Positions 9,162-21,225 of a DNA stretch of 64,000 bases are shown piece by piece. The DNA lies in NCBI GenBank assembly GCA_963575745.1, contig CAUYUJ010004324.1:333235-397234 (forward strand). The letters run 5' to 3'. Origin of the DNA: Prorocentrum cordatum (lineage: Eukaryota > Sar > Dinophyceae > Prorocentrales > Prorocentraceae). Position 1 is the first letter of the stretch; the number at the start of each line of letters is the position of its first letter. A program made the translations under genes and the position numbers. Below the pieces are notes generated by a model that was given only the letters and a program-made list of their open reading frames with translations, did no database searches and had not been told where the DNA came from.

Positions 9162-9887
9162 CGCCCCCGAAATTACCTCCTCCGCTTCTGATGTCGCCGC
9201 CCCCCTTCTCCTGGAGCATCCTTCTCGTGCGCTGCCTCTCGCCCCCTCCCTGGCGAGCACGCTTGGAAACATGGCGGGACGTCTGTTCTCTGCCTCCTCC
9301 TTCGTCCCTCCCTCGTGTTATGATGTTCCAACCTACTTCAGCCTTGATCACCAGCAAGAATTTCGAGCATCAGAAAAGTACCGAAACTCGAGGGTTTTCA
9401 CGTGTCGGGCCCTGGGAGACACTCGCCCGACACTGTTTCGACACTCTTTCAACACTTTTCCTGGTGCTCGAGATTATTTCTGGGATGTGGTCCCTTAAGC
9501 ACGATGGGAGCAACATAACCCCCGTGGTCATCCAAGCCCCTTTCTTCCCTCCACTTGGTTCTCTCTGTCTCTCCCTCTCTCTTTCTGTCCCTGTGCCTCC
9601 CTTCCCCCTCCTGGCTGGGCTCTCTGCCTCGATGCTCCCCTCTGGAGCCCTCCGGACCGTCGCGAAGTGGGGCCGGCGAAGGAAGTGGTGGCAGGCGCCT
9701 CCGTTGCGGGGCCCGCGGGCGCTCCATGTCGAAGCCTCCCAAGAGGGGCCTTTGAGTCAAAGCATCCCCGTCGGGGCACGGATGGGGGCCTCCGGGGGGC
9801 CCCGATGGGGCCTCTAGGAGGCCCCTGGGGGCCCCCAAGCCCCTCTAGGAGGCCCCTGGGGGCGCCCCATCCCGGCCGCGGAGGATA
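9162..9887. other. Spacer, no gene seen
   Basis: Mixed-composition sequence with a CTCTCTCTGTC-type pyrimidine patch at 9560-9610 and a short GGCCCCTGGGGGC repeat at 9790-9870. No coding family is recognised in the overlapping open frames. Confidence 0.55.
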
Positions 9888-10117
9888 ATGACGATGACGA
9901 TGACGATGATGATGACGATGACGATGAAGATGACGATGATGATGATGATGGTGATGATGGTGACGATGATGATGATGGTGATGATGGTGATGATGATGAT
10001 GATGATGGTGGTGATGATGATTATGGTGGTGATGATTGATGATGATGCTGATGATTGATGATGCTGATGATGATGATGCTGATGATGATGAGGATGGTGA
10101 TGACGATGACGATGATG

Positions 10118-10155
<38 letters not shown>

Positions 10156-11060
10156 CCTGATGCTGATGCTGATGCTGATGCTGGTGATGATGGTGGTGGT
10201 GCTGGTGATGATGATGCTGATGATGATGACAAGGAGGAGGAGGAGAATGATGATGAGGATGAGGACGAGGATGAGCATGAGGATGGGGATGCTGATGGTG
10301 ATGATGATGAGGGCGGTGGTGGTGGTGGTGGTGGTGGTGATGGTAAGAATGATGATGGTGATGATGATGATGCTGATGATTATGATGGTGATGACTAGGC
10401 TGACTATGATGTTGTTGTGGATGCCGATGATGATGATCGTGATAATGATGATGCTGGTGGTGGTCGTGATGATGATGGTGATGGTGATGGTGGTGGTGAT
10501 GGTGGTAGTGGTGGTGATGAGGATGATGCTGATAATTCTGCTGCTGATGCTCATGATGACGTTGGTGGTGGGGGTGATGATGATGGTGCCAATTTTGATG
10601 GTGGTGGTGATGATGGTCATGGTGATGGTGATGGTGATGGTGGTGATGATGATTCTGATGATGATACCGATGATGAGGATGCTGATGGTGATGGCAATGG
10701 TGATCATGATGATGATGGTGATGCTGCTGATGCTGATGATGCTGACGATGAGGAGGAGGATTTTGATGATGGTGATGATGACGCTGATGATGAGGAGGAT
10801 GACGATGAGGTGGAGGAGGGTGATACTAATGATGATGAGGAGGATGAGGATGAGGATGGGGATGAGGATGATGCTATTGATGCTGATGATGATGCTGGTG
10901 CTGCTGATGACGACGATGGTGATGGCGGTGACGACTGATGCCGATACGATTACGAAGATGAGGTAGAGGAGGATGAGGATGATCATGCTGGTGATGGTGA
11001 TGGTGACGATGCTGATGATGATGATGGCCATGTTCATGTTCATGGTCAGGAAGAAGAAGA
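9888..11060. repeat. GAT/GAC/GGT triplet array
   Basis: Over a kilobase of imperfect GAT triplets with GAC, GGT, GCT and GAG variants. One plus frame reads as an Asp-rich polypeptide with Glu, Gly and Ala. Other frames read as Met-rich or, on the minus strand, Ile/Thr- or His-rich. The absence of stops follows from the triplet composition, so I do not call a gene. Confidence 0.9.
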
Positions 11061-12525
11061 AGATGGTGAAAGTGAAGAACCCGAACTCTGGAGCAACCTT
11101 ACCATAAGAAGAATTAGCCACCTGAGACCCGAAACTCACCAGAAGGTTCGTGGTCGAGTGGATGTAGCCGTGTGCTGGGGCACGGACCCATGATGACCAG
11201 CGCCATAGCTACAGCAGCGGTCAGCATGGCGGCACGTGTCGAAGGCGTCGGCGAGCAGCTGAAGGTAGCCCAGCCCGACTTCGCCAGCACCCGCGGTGCA
11301 GTGTTCCACCAATCCGATGGCAGTCCATATGTGTGGGCGATGCTCGCCCGGTCGTAGAGTTAGCGAGGGCACTCGGCCCAGGAGAGTCGGAAGTTGGGCG
11401 ACGGTTGCCCACAGTGCAAGCAGCCTTTCCCAGAACATCGTCGGGCCTCCGACGACACCGTGCCCGATCGGTAGATGCACACGATCTCCTTGTCGGTGGC
11501 GGAGAGCTTGCTGAAGGAATCGCTCGTAGATCTGGCTCGACTCGGCATCCACGTCCACGTCCAGGATGTCCTCCGCTTCGAACCGCTTGTCATTGACCTC
11601 AAACCGGACCCGAGCCACACAGCGTAGGAGGTGTTCGGTCTTCTTCTCATGGCGTGGATGTCCAGGCCTATGGGTCCAAAACCGCCGTTGGGCGTCGACT
11701 ACAGGCTCCAGCAACTTCCACACACGGTGGTCATCATCAGCACTAACTTCGAGTCGGCACCCGCGTTGATCAGCTTAGGAGAAAACTGAGCCCCAGTACT
11801 TGGGCATGCGTGGACATGGAGTGCTCCAGGAAAGTCGTCCAGGCAAGGCGCTCCTGCGCAATCACTTTGAACGCCTGCAGCGCACCAGACAGGCGAGGAT
11901 GGAGGTGAACGTGTTGCGCCCACCGGCGGCCATAGCACCACCACGTTGAGGAGCTTCTCGTCACTGACTTGAACAAGGCCCTGCACGTCGTGGTCGGTGG
12001 TGGCGCCAGTAGTGGACATGCCCACGGCCACAGTGGGCGAATATAAGAAACTGCAAGACGCGTTCTGACATCAGATCCACCTGGGACCGTGCCGAGGACT
12101 CGAATCGCTGTGTGCACCTTGTCCCAGCCTCCTCTCGGCAGGATGGGTGTGTGAGAGTCGGCGGGCGTGGTCACGATCCAGGTGCTCGATCACAGTCGGA
12201 GGGAAGTCCGTTCTCGCCCACCTCTGCGTCTTCTTGCCATTCTCCTTGAATCCGACATCGTGGTCAAAGCGTTGCGTATAGTCCAGATCCGCCTCCAGCG
12301 CCTGCACCGAGGGGCACGTGAGGGATCTGTCGTCCATGAAAGCCTTGCCCTGTGTGGGCTGCCACGGTGCCAATGTGGCGATCATGGTGGCAGGCGCCAC
12401 CGAGTCTCCTTGTGGACGACCGCGCGTCGGCCAGATCGGCTCCGCCAGGGCCGAGCTGACACAACAGTATCGGGGGGCCCTCCAGGCCGCATAACAGCAG
12501 CTGGCGCCCCCGAGCATGTACAGGA
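11061..12525 (-). pseudogene. Decayed LINE reverse transcriptase fragment (minus strand)
   Basis: Read on the minus strand, the piece from 12517 down has reverse-transcriptase signatures. A QGDS motif-B block is at about 12412-12392, and a motif-C block FMDDRS has its Asp pair at about 12334-12329. A motif-D-like segment with VGF and KKTQ follows. Thumb-like sequence (VLGTV, then an Arg/Ala-rich helix) continues in another frame near 12085-11960. A further open piece at 11723-11136 is probably the far 3' part. At least two frame changes break it. Both ends meet triplet arrays, so the finger domain and any endonuclease are missing. Confidence 0.65.
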
Positions 12526-12624
12526 TTGTGCACCCACAGCATGATCAATGAAGTCGTACGCGATGCTCAAGCTTATCTCGGCACCTGCCTCTGCAGATTC
12601 GCAGTCCAACAGCCAACTACTGAT

Positions 12625-12635
12625 CGCATGATAGC

Positions 12636-12692
<57 letters not shown>

Positions 12693-15305
12693 GGTGGTGG
12701 TGGTGGTGGTGATGATGATGATGATGATGCGTGTGATTGTGTTGGTGATGATGATGATGATGATAATGATGATGATGACGATGCTACTGGTGGTGATTGA
12801 CATGGTGATGCTGGTGGTGAGGATGGTGGTGGTGATGATGGTGAGGATGGTGATGCTGATGATGAGGATGTTCCCGACGCCGAGGATGACGCTCATTGCG
12901 ATTATGCTGATACTGATGATGTTGATGCTGATGACGTTGATGATGACAACGCAGGTGACGAGGACGATGATGATTGTGATGATGACGATGATGATGATGA
13001 TACAGATGGTGAGGGTGAGGATGTTGATGGTGATGACTATGGTGATCATGATGATGATGGTGGTGCTGATGTTGATGCTGATGTTGATGATGCTGATGAT
13101 GTTGAGGATGGGAATGAAGATGATGATGCTGGTGATGATGATGATGTTGATGATGCTTGGGAGGAGGATGATATAGAGGATTGCTGATGGGGCTGATGAT
13201 GATGATGTTGCTGATCATGAGGATGGGGATGCTGATGCTGATGCTGATACTGGTGCTGCGGATGATGACGCCGATGCTGATGACGATGGCGATAACGATG
13301 ACGAGGATGATGCTGAGAAGGAGGAGGAGGAGGATGATCGGAATTGTGGTGATGATGCTGAGGATGCTGGTGATGGTGACAGTCGTGTTTATGGTCATGG
13401 TCATGATGATGAGTGTCATGATGATGACGATGATGATGCTGATATTCATGATGATGCTGATGCTGCTGCTGATGATGATGACGGCGACGATGATGATGAT
13501 GACCATGCTGGTTCTGGTAATGATGATGCTGGTTGTACAGGAGATGGTGATGCTGGTGATGCTGACGGTGGTGGTGATGATGGTGACTATGGCGGTGGTG
13601 ATGATGACAATCAGGCTGGTTGTGGCCACGATGCTGAGGATGGCGATGATGGCGATGATGATGATGATGCTGCTGCTGCTGATGATAGCATGCTGATGAT
13701 GATGCTGATGATGATGATGCTAGCTATGATGGTGCTGGTGATGACGACGATGATGCTGCTGACGATGAGGATAATTACTGATGATGATGATGATGATGCT
13801 GGTGATGTTGATGATGGCAACGGGGATGGCGATGACGATGATGATGATGGTGATGACGATGATGATGGCGATGACAGTGACGATGATGCTGATGATGATG
13901 ATGGTGGTACAGATGTAGGATGAGAATGGTGATGGTGATGACTATGGGGATGATGATGATGATGAGGGTGATGAGCGTGGTGCTGATGTTGATGCTGATG
14001 CTGCTGATGCTGATGATGATGGTGATGCTGAGGGTCGGGATGGTGATGATGATGATGCTGATGATGCTGATGATGATGCTCGGGAGCAGGATGATGTTGA
14101 GGATAACGGTGCTGATGCTGATGATGAGGATCGGGATGCTGATGCTGATGCTGATGCTGATGTTGGTGCTGCGGATGATGACGATTATGATGATGGTGAT
14201 GCCGCTGGCGATGACGAGGATTAGGATGAGGACGAGGAGGAGGATCGGAATGGTGGTGATGATGACGATGATGTTGATGGTGACGGTCATGTTCATGGTC
14301 ATGGTCACGATGACGCTTGTGATGGTGATGGTGATGATGCTGATTATGATGATGATGATCATGACGATGATGATGATGATGATGCTGCTGCTGCTGCTGC
14401 TGATTATGATGATGATCATGATCATGATCATGATCATGATGGTGCTGGTAACGATGACGCTGGTAGTAAAGGAAAACGGAGATGGTGATGCTGGTGGTGA
14501 TGATGGTGGTGGTGATGGTGGTGACGATGGTGGTGGTGATGATGATACTGATGATGGTTGTGATGAGGATGCTTGGAATGATAAGGATGGCGATGATGAG
14601 GATGAAGATGGTGATGACCATGATGATGACGATGATGATGATCATGATGCTAGTTATGATGGTTATGGTGATGATGATGATGATGCTGATGCTGATGACG
14701 ATGCTGACGATGATGGTGATGCTGTTGATGTTGATGATGACGGTGATGCTGGTGATGACGATATCGATGACGATGACGATGTCGATGGTGATGAAAGTGA
14801 TGAAGACGGTGATGCTCATGCTGCTGATGATTATTCCGATGCTGCTAATGCTGATGTTGTTGTTGATGATGATGTTGATGATTACGATGATTGTGGTGGT
14901 GATGCTGATGATGGTGATGACCATGGTGGTGACGATGATGATAATGATGATGATGACGATGATGCTGATGATGATGATTCTGATAGTGATGATGATGCTG
15001 ATGATGATAGCGAGGATGAAGATGATGATGATGATAGTGATGATGATTGTGGTGGTGGTGGTGGTTGTGATGATGATGCTGCAGATGATGATTATGAAGA
15101 TGATTGTGATGATGATGGTGATGATGACGATGATGTGGATGAGGATGAGGATGAGGCTGATGAAGATAAGTATGCTGGGGATGATTCGGATAGTGACGGG
15201 TATTGTGATGAACATGGTGATTATGACGATGATGATTGTGTTGGTGATGGTGGTGGTGACGATGTTGATGATGTTGTTGGTGGTGATGCTGGTGGCGATG
15301 ATGAT
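12625..15305. repeat. Long GAT/GGT triplet array
   Basis: About 2.7 kb of GAT-based triplets. It begins with a pure (GAT) then (GGT) run at 12636-12730 and becomes more mixed later, with GCT, GAC and GAG triplets. Hexamer-like ATCATG runs occur near 14410-14445. With the array at 9888-11060 it brackets the decayed reverse transcriptase. The long Asp-rich, Met-rich and Ile/Thr-rich open frames are products of the repeat. Confidence 0.92.
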
Positions 15306-15544
15306 TTCTTGAGCTGTGCTGCTGCACGTGCCTCGTTGCAGTCTGACAGGCAGGCGGTCGGCCTGTCCATGGGGGTCTGCGGGCCTGGCTCCGGACTGGT
15401 GTGCGAGGCTCTCTCGAGTCGACGCTACGGACATAGCGGGCGGGGTGTGCTGACCCGTTCGACCTGGCCAATGTGATGCGCACCATGCTGCCAAAGTTGG
15501 CCTCCGGATTTCAAGACGAGGTCTGCCGCCCGAGGGCCTGCGCC
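15306..15544. other. Unique sequence between triplet arrays
   Basis: About 240 bases of non-repetitive sequence continue the Asp-rich frame to a stop at 15476. They show no recognisable domain in any frame. This may be a remnant of whatever preceded expansion of the triplets. Confidence 0.4.
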
Positions 15545-16010
15545 CCTTCCTCCTCCTCCTCCACATCCTCCTCCTCCTCATGCTCCTCTTCCTCCTCCTC
15601 CTCCTCCTCCTGGTTCTTGATTCCTGGTGGCCTGAGAGTTCGTCGAATGCGGCCCTCCCCCCCCGAGGCCGGTCGGCGCTGCAGGTTTGATCAAACTAGG
15701 GCGCCTTGCAGCGGCATGTTGTGGCACGCGGCGGGCCTCGTGGTCGAAGGTGGGTTGCCCGGAGGCGAGGGACGAGGATAAAGGGGGAACAACAGGAGAG
15801 GCAGGAGAGGGGAGCTCTACCCCCCCCTCCAGGAAAAACGACGACGACGACGAGGAGGGACCGCCCAAGCTCCCGCTCCCGCTCCTCCTCCTCCTCCTCC
15901 TCCTCCTCCTCCTCCTCCTCCTCCGCTGGGGCCTCTTCCTCCTCCTCCTCCTCCTCCTCCTCCTCCTCCTCCTCCTCCCTGCTGGAGCGAGGAGGGACCG
16001 CCCAAGCTCC
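15545..16010. repeat. TCC/CTC triplet microsatellites with a short unique core
   Basis: TCC triplets at 15548-15611 and again at 15885-15980 surround unique sequence. A short ACG run lies at 15838-15855. Ser-, Leu- or Glu-rich frames here are low complexity. Confidence 0.85.
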
Positions 16011-16325
16011 AGAAAACGAAAACCCCCAGAGCTCCCCGGGGAGGGGAGCTCTTGGGGGGCTTCCAGGCCACGGACCTTGGTCCCTGATAGTTGAAGGGGA
16101 AAGTAAAGGTACGTCTCCTCCTCCGTGTACCTGGATCCTCTGCATCCTCCCCCCCCACTCCTCCGGCGGCGGCCGCGAAAGAGCGAGACGACGTGTGGCT
16201 TGTGTGCGTTTTTTTTCTTGTTATTCTTTTTCTTTTTCCCCAAACAGCTTGCTGAACGGGGTGCTGTTGTGATAGAAGCTAACTCCGGCCGAGGGAAAGC
16301 TAAGCAGAGACATCCTCAAACAAAT
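16011..16325. other. Spacer including one copy of an 85-bp direct repeat
   Basis: Bases about 16238-16322 (starting CCCAAACAGCTTGCTGAACG) recur at about 18248-18335, in both cases just before a block of the 64-bp satellite. The repeat therefore seems to be the fixed left border of the satellite unit. A T-rich stretch (16209-16238) precedes this copy. Confidence 0.7.
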
Positions 16326-17245
16326 GTGGTGGTCCGGCCCGTTTCGCCTGAGACATCCTCACAACTCTCGTTTCTGAGTTGTCCGGGATTGAGCGTTTCG
16401 CCTGAGACATCCTCCTAAATCTGAGCTCTGAGAGGCCGCGCGAGAGGTGGTCCGGCCCGTTTCGCTTGAGACATCCTCCAAACTCTGAGCTCCCAGATGC
16501 CGCGCGAGAGGTGGTCCGGGCCGTTTCGCCTGAGACATCCTCGCAACTCTGAGCTCCAAGATGCCGCGCGCGAGGTGCTCCGGCCTGTTTCGCCTGAGAC
16601 ATCCTCGAAACTCTGATCTCCCCGATGCCGTGCGCGAGGTGGTCCGGCCCGTTTCGCTTGAGACATCCTCGAAACTCTGAGCTCTGAGATGCCGCGCGAG
16701 AGGTGGTCCAGCCCATTTCGCCTGAGACATCCTCGAAACTCTGAGCTCCAAGATGCCGCGCGAGAGGTGGTCCGGCCCGTTTCGCCTGAGACATCCTCGA
16801 AACTCTGATCTCCCCGATGCCGTGCGCGAGGTGGTCCGGCCCGTTTCGCTTGAGAGATCCTCGAAACTCTGAGCTCTGAGATGCCGCGCAAGAGGTGGTC
16901 CAGCCCATTTCGCCTGAGACATCCTCGAAACTCTGAGCTCTGAGACGCCGCGCTCGAGGTGGTCCGGCCCGTTTCGCCTGAGACTTCCTCGCAGCACCGA
17001 GACATCGTCGCAACTCTGGGGTCCGAGATGCCGCGCGCGAGGTGGTCCAGCCCGTTACGCTGGACACATCCTCGCAACTCTAGGCTCCGAGATGCCCTGC
17101 GCGAGGTGGTCCAGCCCATCTCGCCTGAGACATCCTCGCAACTCTGAGCTCTGAGATGCCGTGCGCAAGGTGGTCGGGCTCGTTTTGCACAAGACATTCT
17201 CGCAACTCTGAGCTCTCAGATGCTGCGCAAGAGGTGGTCCAGCCT
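16326..17245 (-). repeat. 64-bp satellite, first block (about 14 copies)
   Basis: Tandem units read on the plus strand as CCCGTTTCGCCTGAGACATC, then CTCGAAACTCTGAGCTC, then GAGATGCCGCGCGAGGTGGT, with CCGG closing the unit. The period is 64 bases with small changes. Because 64 is not a multiple of three and the unit lacks minus-strand stops, all three minus frames stay open. I regard the resulting 200-260-residue frames as by-products. Confidence 0.9.
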
Positions 17246-17640
17246 GGGGGCCCAGAAGACCACATGTTACATATCCTCCCTGGGAGCCCCAGGAGGCCCC
17301 AGAGAACTTCAGGAGGCCGCAGGACGCCCAGGACAGGCCCCAGGGGTCCGCAGGAGATTCCCAGGAGGCTCCCAGGAGGCCCCAGGAGGCCCCCTATCAG
17401 AACGTGTCAAGTTAATACACATCCGGTGTCGATTCGTTGATTTTTCCTGCTCTTGTGGCCCCCCCCCATTTTGGGGGGCCCCGACGGCCACATGTTAGAT
17501 ATCCTCCCCTGGGAGCCCCAAGAGGCTTCAGGAAGCCCCAGGTGGGGTCCAGGAGGCCACAGGAGGCCCAGGAGGAAGCCCCAGGAGGTCCCCAGGAGGC
17601 CCCAGGAGGCCCCAGGAGGCCCACGCAACTCGGAGCTCTG
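17246..17640. repeat. CCCAGGAGGC minisatellite with two copies of an ACATGTTA-headed unit
   Basis: Variants of CCCCAGGAGGC fill two blocks. Each is headed by CCACATGTTA, then a TATCCTCCC stretch and GGGAGCCCC (17262-17290 and 17489-17518). A unique stretch at 17400-17485 with a run of eight C separates them. The array interrupts the 64-bp satellite. Confidence 0.75.
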
Positions 17641-17812
17641 AGACGCCGCGCTCGAGGTGGTCCGGCCCGTTTCGCCTGAGACTTCCTCGCAGCACGTTTC
17701 GCCCGAGACATCGTCGCAACTCTGGGGTCCGAGATGCCGCGCGCGAGGTGGTCCAGCCCGTTACGCTGGAGACATCCTCGCAACTCTGGGCTCCGAGATG
17801 CCGTTCGGGATG
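17641..17812 (-). repeat. 64-bp satellite, short block duplicated from the first
   Basis: About two and a half satellite units. Their unusual variants (ACTTCCTCGCAGCAC, ATCGTCGCAACTCTGGGG, CCCGTTACGCTGGA) match 16934-17072 closely, apart from a nine-base indel. This points to a local segmental duplication, not independent drift. Confidence 0.8.
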
Positions 17813-18344
17813 AAGAGGAGGTGGAGGAGGAGGAGGAGGAGGAGGAGGAGGAGGAGGAGGAGGCATGTTTTAACATGCCATGCCAGCCCGCACTGGACGG
17901 GCACGCAATCGACCTCGGAAACCGCAAGGGTCTAAAAACCCTGTTTGGGGATACTGCACTCCGGCTATAGTTTTCTGAGGCTCCGCCGCTTCCTCCCTCT
18001 TCTTCTCTGCCTAATTCAAGCTTCGCGCGGCCCGCTTAGCTTCGACCAGAAGAGGTGCGCTCTCGACCCGCGGATCAAAATTGTGTGCGGGCCTTGCGGT
18101 TCCTTGGAACCGCCTTCTGCGGCACTGACACGTGGGCGGTGAGGCAGGCTCCAGACTGGCGGCCGTGCGCGTCCTGGGCCCTCAAGGGCCCTGAGGTTTG
18201 GCGGTTCACCCCCAACCTCAGTGAAGTTTCGTCGCTGCTTCACCAATTTCCCAAACAGCTTGCTGAACGGGGTGCTGTTGTGATAGAAGCTAACTCAGGC
18301 CGAAGGAAAAGGGAGCAGAGACATCCTCACAAAAATCTGAGGAT
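17813..18344. other. GGA triplets and spacer with shared 26-bp motif and satellite border
   Basis: GGA triplets fill 17817-17863. A 26-bp motif starting CATGCCAGCCCGC at 17879 recurs at 21125-21150 with one change, beyond the far end of the satellite. The small hairpin GCGGTTCC / GGAACCGC lies at 18095-18112. Bases 18248-18335 are the second copy of the satellite border repeat. No gene is seen. Confidence 0.6.
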
Positions 18345-20215
18345 CCGGGCCGTTTCGCTTGAGACATCCTCACAATTCGCACTTCTGAGTTGGCCGGGAT
18401 TGGCCGTTTCGCCTGAGACATCTTCGAAAAGTTGCGTTCGGGGACGCCGCGCGAGAGGTGGTCCGGGCCGTTTCGCTTGAGAAATCATCCAAACTCTGAG
18501 CCCCGAGGTGCAGCGCAAGAGGTAGTCTACCGTTTCGCCTGAGACATCCTCGCAATTCCAGGCTCCGAGATGGCGCTTGCGAGATGGTTCGGCCCGTTTC
18601 GCCTGAAACATCCTCGAAACTCTGAGCCCCGAGATGCCGTGCGAGAGTTGGTCCGGCCCGTTTCGCATGAGACATCCTCGCAACTCCAGGCTCCGAGATG
18701 GCGCTCGCGAAGTGGTCCGGCCCGTTTCGCCTGAGACATCCTCCCAATTCGGGGCTCCGAGGTGCAGCGCAAGAGGTGGTCCGGCCCGTTTCGCCTGAGA
18801 CATCCTCGCAACTCTGGGCCCCGAGGTGCAGCCTGCGAGGTGGTCCGGCCCGTTTCGCCTGAGACATCCTCCCAATTCGGGGCTCCGAGGTGCAGCGCAA
18901 GAGGTGGTCTGGGTCGTTTCGCTTGAGACATCCTCGCAACTCTGGGCTCCGAGATGCCGCTTGCGAGGTGGTCTGGCCCGTTCCGCCTGAGACATCCTCG
19001 CAAGTCTGAGCCCCGAGGTGCAGCGCAAGAGTTGGTCCGGCCCGTTTCGCCTGAGACATCCTCGCAACTCTGGGCTCCGAGATGCCGCTTGCGAGGTGGT
19101 CTGGCCCGTTCCGCCTGAGACATCCTCGCAAGTCTGAGCCCCGAGGTGCAGCGCAAGAGTTGGTCCGGCCCGTTTCGCCTGAGACATCCTCGCAACTCTG
19201 GGCTCCGAGGTGCAGCGCAACATGTGGTCCGGCCCGTTTCGCTTGAGACATCCTCGCAACTCTGGGCTCCGAGATGCCGCTTGCGAGGTGGTCTGGCCCG
19301 TTTCGCCTGAGACATCCTCGCAACTCTGGGCCCCGAGGTGCAGCGCAAGAGGTGGTCCGGCCCGTTTCGCCTGAGACATCCTCGCAACTCTGGGCTCCGA
19401 GATGCCGCCTGAGAGGTGGTCCGGCCCGTTCCGCCTGAGACATCCTCGCAACTCTGGGCCCCGAGGTGCAGCGCAAGAGGTGGTCTGGCCCGTTTCGCCT
19501 GAGACATCCTCGCAACTCTGAGCTCCGAGATGCCGCTTGCGAGGTGGTCCGGCCCGTTTCGCTTGAGACATCCTCGCAATTCTGGGCTCCGAGATGCCGC
19601 TTGCGAGGTGGTCCGGCCCGTTTCGCTTGAGACATCCTCGCAATTCTGGGCCCCGAGGTGCAGCGCAAGAGGTGGTCTGGGTCGTTTCGCCTGAGACATC
19701 CTCGAAACTCTGAGCTCCGAGATGCCGCTTGCGAGGTGGTCTGGCCCGTTTCGCCTGAGACATCCACGCAGCTCTGAGCCCCGAGGTGCAGCGCAACATG
19801 TGGTCCGGCCCGTTTCGCCTGAGACATCCTCGAAAAGCTTGGCGCCGAGATGCCGCGCGAGAGGTGGTCCGGCCCGTTTCGCCTGAGACATCGGGGCTCG
19901 GAGCTGCCGTGCCAGAAGTGGTCTGGCCTGTTTATCTTCAGACATCCTCCCAACTCGAACTCAGAGATGCTGCGCGTGAGTTCGTCCGGCCCGTTTCGGA
20001 GACATCCGGCCACAGCTGAGTCTCGATATGCCGCGCGAGAGGTAGTCCAGGCCGTTTCGCCTGAGACGTCCTCGAAACTCTGACCTCCGAGATACCGCTC
20101 GCGAAGTGGTCCGGCGCGTTTCGCCTGAGACATCCTCGCAACTCTGGGCTCCGAGTTGCCGCGCGAGAGGTGTTCCAGCACGTGTTGCCTCGCACATGCT
20201 CCAAACTGTGACCTC
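18345..20215 (-). repeat. 64-bp satellite, main block (about 29 copies)
   Basis: Two unit types are mixed. One carries CCCCGAGGTGCAGCGCAAG, the other CTCCGAGATGCCGCTTGCG, and they often alternate as 128-bp pairs. All three minus-strand frames are open for long distances (603, 490 and 472 codons). Each frame cycles through the three reading phases of the unit, giving a 64-residue periodic polypeptide rich in Arg, Gly and Ser. There is no start context, SL or homology to support a gene. Confidence 0.92.
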
Positions 20216-20522
20216 CTAGATGCCGTTCGGGAGGAAGAGGTGGTGGATGAGGAGGAAGATGACTAGGAGGAGATGGACGGGAGGAGGAGGAGGAGGAGGA
20301 GGAGGAGGAGGAGGAGGAGAAGGGAGCAGGCAGGAGGAGGAGGACGAGGAGGAGGAGGAGGGATGAGGAATGGAGTTGCATGAGAGGGCTCAACGGGAAG
20401 CGAGAGGTAGAACGGCCCGTTTCGCTTGGGGCATCCTTCCAATACTGAGCTCCGAGATGCCGCACGCGAGGTCGTCCAGCCCGTTTCTCCCGAGTCATCC
20501 TCACAATGCGAAGCTCCGAGAT
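20216..20522. repeat. GGA triplets and two diverged 64-bp satellite units
   Basis: GGA/GAG triplets fill 20230-20370. Bases about 20405-20522 still show the satellite pattern (CGGCCCGTTTCGCTTGG, CATCC, GCTCCGAGATGCCG) with many substitutions. This marks the decayed right edge of the array. Confidence 0.75.
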
Positions 20523-20956
20523 GCCGCCATGCGCGCCCTGCCTTCCGCCCTCCTCAGACATCCGACATCACGATTGTTGTTTCGAGACGTGCGCCCGCGG
20601 ACCTCTCGATCTCGTCCCCGGGACTGGTTCTTTGTCAGGGTTCTTCGAGATGCTGCGCACGAGATAGTGTGGCCCGTTCTGCCTGAAACCTCTCTCATTC
20701 CTCCCACCTCCTTCCCCTTGCCTCCCGCCTGCCTCCTCTTCCCCCCTTCCTCCTCACGTCTCTCGCCTTTCGCTGCTGTGCCTCTGCCTCCGCCTCCCCG
20801 TCGCCGTTTCCGTCATTTGCCGCCTCAGCATCCGCCGTGCGCGCCTTGCCTTCCGCCATCCCCGGACATCCGACGTCCAGATGTTTGTTTCGAGACATGC
20901 GCCCGCGGACCTCTCGATCTTATCCCAGGGACTGTTTTTTCCTTAGGGTTCCTCTG
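20523..20956 (+). repeat. Pair of about 125-bp direct repeats
   Basis: 20523-20650 and 20833-20955 are diverged copies of one another. Both run from a GCGCGCCYTGCCTTCCGCC-like start through GACATCCGAC, TTTCGAGAC, GCGCCCGCGGACCTCTCG and GGGACTG. A pyrimidine-rich stretch (20690-20800) lies between. No function is apparent. Confidence 0.7.
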
Positions 20957-21225
20957 ACAGTGCCGACCCGACAACTTGCTCGTCGACCAGGTGCGAAGGA
21001 GGGAGGAGGGAAGATGGAAGCAGAACGACCCCCTCAAGCGCTGGCTTCATGAGAGGCATGCGTCACACAAACTGTTGTGAAACATTCCAATCTGCAAACA
21101 TCATGCTCTTGTGTTTAAACTTGTCATGCCAGCCCACACTGGACGGGCACCACAATGAATAGCTGACGGTACTTGTACATTGATCTTGGAGCCTCACCCT
21201 CGCAGATTTGGCCGCATCTCGTTGT
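20957..21225. other. Spacer with the second copy of the 26-bp motif
   Basis: Unique sequence. The shared motif starting CATGCCAGCCCAC lies at 21125-21150, preceded by the AT-richer TGTTTAAAC. Nothing coding is recognised. Confidence 0.5.

Noticed and set aside
13611-15581. Very long open frames (up to 656 codons) in the GAT triplet region, both strands
   Set aside because: They read as Asp-, Met-, Ile/Thr- or His-rich strings dictated by the triplets. All frames are open together and no domain, SL or start context supports a gene.
18370-20181. 603-codon minus-strand frame over the 64-bp satellite
   Set aside because: It is a by-product of a stop-free tandem unit. The other two minus frames are equally open and no known protein family matches.
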